This document shows positions 5,163 to 6,578 of a stretch of 6,578 bases of DNA, in pieces. The stretch's first letter is position 1, and each line of letters starts with the position of its first letter. The position numbers and the translations under genes were made by a program. The DNA is taken from NCBI GenBank assembly GCA_024277835.1, contig JAJRUK010000217.1, positions 1-6,578 on the forward strand, read 5' to 3'. A model generated the notes under the pieces. That model was given only the letters and a program-made list of their open reading frames with translations, searched no databases and had not been told where the DNA came from. The stretch comes from Planctomycetota bacterium. GTDB lineage: Bacteria; Planctomycetota; Phycisphaerae; UBA1845.

Positions 5163-6578
5163 GCGTCAAACACGACATCGTAGTTGTCGATGATAATGCG
5201 ACCAATCGCAAGATTCTCGTGCGCGCGCTCGAAAAAGACGGGTATGACGTCCGGGAGGCTGCCGACGGGTTCATCGCGGTCGATCTAGTGAAGGAGCGCC
5301 AACCGTCCCTCCTGTTGCTCGATATCATGATGCCCGGACGAGACGGGTTTGAGGTCTGCGAGATCCTCAAAGCCGATCCCGTGACCGCCGCGATCCCAAT
5401 CATCTTCGTAACTGCGAAATCCGAGTCGGAAGACATCGAGCGCGCGTTCGCACTAGGCGGATGCGACTACATTACCAAACCTTTTCGACTCAGCGAGGTT
5501 CGTGCCCGCGTTTCGGTCCACCTCAATCTGCAAAATGCACAGAGCGAACTGGTCGATCGAAACCAGCGATTGGAGCATATGTCGCAGGTCGTCGCAGAAA
5601 CGAACCTCAAGCTTGCAAGACAAGCCCGAACGGATTCTCTGACCTCTCTCTTTAACCGGCGAGCGTGGGAGGAATGCGTGACGACTGAGGACGAACGCCA
5701 TGTTCGACATGAGTCGCCCTATTCCATCCTGATGCTCGATGTTGATCAATTCAAGGCGTTCAACGACACGCTGGGACACCAGGCCGGTGACAAATGCCTT
5801 GAGGCGGTTGCGGCTTGTCTCACGGAGAGCTGCCGAACGACCGACGTGGTTGGGCGATACGGAGGCGAAGAGTTTGTCATCCTCGCGACTGAGACGGATC
5901 TTGAGGCGGCGCTCCTGCTCGGTGAGCGAATCCGCGTTGCCGTGGAATCGCTCGAGATCGACCACCCGGCGAGTACGGTGGCAAACCATGTCACGGTTAG
6001 TATCGGGGCAGCGGTGTCTGGCGACGACGGGTGGGAGTCGGTACTTCGGATCGCGGACCAGGCAATGTACGTTGCGAAACAAACAGGTCGCAACCGCGTA
6101 TGCAGCAACAAAGATATTCCGGAAGCAGTGGTGAATGAGAACGCGCTACAGGCACCTGGCGCGGTCGCCATCGATTTAGCCTGCGACCGTAAATCGCCCG
6201 GTCCGTCGGAACAAGTCCTACTGGTGTTGACGGATCAAGACACCCGGCACGATATTCGCGTTACGCTTGAGGCGGAGGGGTACACCGTCACAGACGCCGG
6301 TTCTGAGGGTGCAGCGTCCGACGCCATCGCCCTATCGCGCCCCGACGCCGTCGTTCTGGACGCATCCCTTCCCAATGACGGCGCGATCAAACTCACACGC
6401 ATCGTTCGCGAGCAGTCCGGTGAAGAGAACATCCCGGTGATCGTCATCTGTCCAGAGTCTTCGCCGGACGAGCTACGAGACTATGGAATCGCTGGAGCGG
6501 ACGAGTGCATTGCCTACGCCATGTGTCCAAGCGAGGTCGAACGACGTATCCGATATGCGCTGCAACGATCGACAGACC
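5159..6578 (+). CDS. Response regulator diguanylate cyclase, REC-GGDEF-REC, C-terminus cut off by the window edge
   Basis: This cytoplasmic enzyme is predicted to make c-di-GMP from two GTP under control of phosphorylation; 473 codons are visible and it is still open at the right edge. REC1 (about 6-120) is complete: Asp11/Asp12, phospho-site Asp55 in LLLLDIMMPGRDGF, Thr85 and Lys107 in TKPF. A coiled linker (about 120-157) is of the kind that dimerises WspR-like cyclases. The GGDEF domain (about 157-322) has DSLTSLFNRR, metal-binding Asp194 in MLDVDQFKAFND, the active-site GGEEF at 235-239, and an I-site R226-T-T-D229 five residues before it, so it is probably active and product-inhibited. 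After a linker, a second receiver-like domain (from about 351) keeps Asp401 but has Leu357/Thr358 for the acidic pair, Cys431 for Thr/Ser and Tyr453 for Lys, so it is probably a pseudo-receiver. The order differs from PleD (REC-REC-GGDEF) and WspR (REC-GGDEF). The ATG overlaps the kinase stop, and the kinase is the obvious phosphodonor for REC1. More domains may follow. Confidence 0.93.
   Translation, partial: MSVKHDIVVVDDNATNRKILVRALEKDGYDVREAADGFIAVDLVKERQPSLLLLDIMMPGRDGFEVCEILKADPVTAAIPIIFVTAKSESEDIERAFALGGCDYITKPFRLSEVRARVSVHLNLQNAQSELVDRNQRLEHMSQVVAETNLKLARQARTDSLTSLFNRRAWEECVTTEDERHVRHESPYSILMLDVDQFKAFNDTLGHQAGDKCLEAVAACLTESCRTTDVVGRYGGEEFVILATETDLEAALLLGERIRVAVESLEIDHPASTVANHVTVSIGAAVSGDDGWESVLRIADQAMYVAKQTGRNRVCSNKDIPEAVVNENALQAPGAVAIDLACDRKSPGPSEQVLLVLTDQDTRHDIRVTLEAEGYTVTDAGSEGAASDAIALSRPDAVVLDASLPNDGAIKLTRIVREQSGEENIPVIVICPESSPDELRDYGIAGADECIAYAMCPSEVERRIRYALQRSTD

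Noticed and set aside
5453..6082. Minus-strand open frame of 209 codons opposite the cyclase
   Set aside because: It is antisense to intact REC1 and GGDEF motifs and has no recognisable domain.

Overview
The window comes from a Gram-negative (two-membrane) bacterium: it encodes a TonB-dependent outer-membrane receptor, a secreted periplasmic binding protein and a transmembrane sensor kinase. I see no marker that places it in a phylum. I see no mobile elements, tRNA or rRNA genes, CRISPR arrays or tandem repeats.

The layout is two divergent two-gene units around one intergenic region of about 330 bases (2494-2825). The leftward unit (minus strand) is a periplasmic ABC-type substrate-binding protein (2493-1498) followed by a TonB-dependent receptor that starts at 1501 and runs off the left edge. 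The rightward unit (plus strand) is a membrane sensor histidine kinase (2826-5162) followed by a response regulator/diguanylate cyclase that starts at 5159 and runs off the right edge. In both units the second gene starts inside the stop codon of the first (ATGA overlap), so each pair is probably translationally coupled.

The kinase has the order TM - periplasmic CHASE8-like domain - TM - HAMP - PAS - HisKA - HATPase - HPt. The partner has the order REC - coiled linker - GGDEF - second REC. A reasonable inference is that a ligand enters through the outer-membrane receptor, is bound by the periplasmic protein, and is reported to the CHASE8-type kinase. The kinase would then phosphorylate the first receiver of the cyclase and change c-di-GMP synthesis. 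The architecture loosely recalls the periplasmic-regulator plus CHASE8-cyclase logic of YfiR/YfiN, but uses different parts. The binding protein has no permease or ATPase gene next to it in the window, which fits a sensing role.

Three domains deviate from their families. The kinase HPt domain has Arg where the phospho-accepting His should be. The second receiver of the cyclase has kept the Asp but lost the acidic pair, the Thr/Ser and the Lys. The periplasmic sensor domain carries a compact Cys/His cluster. The kinase leader holds a strong hairpin just before the preferred start codon, and the intergenic region holds a second, larger inverted repeat. The start codons of the receptor, the binding protein and the kinase are each somewhat uncertain.
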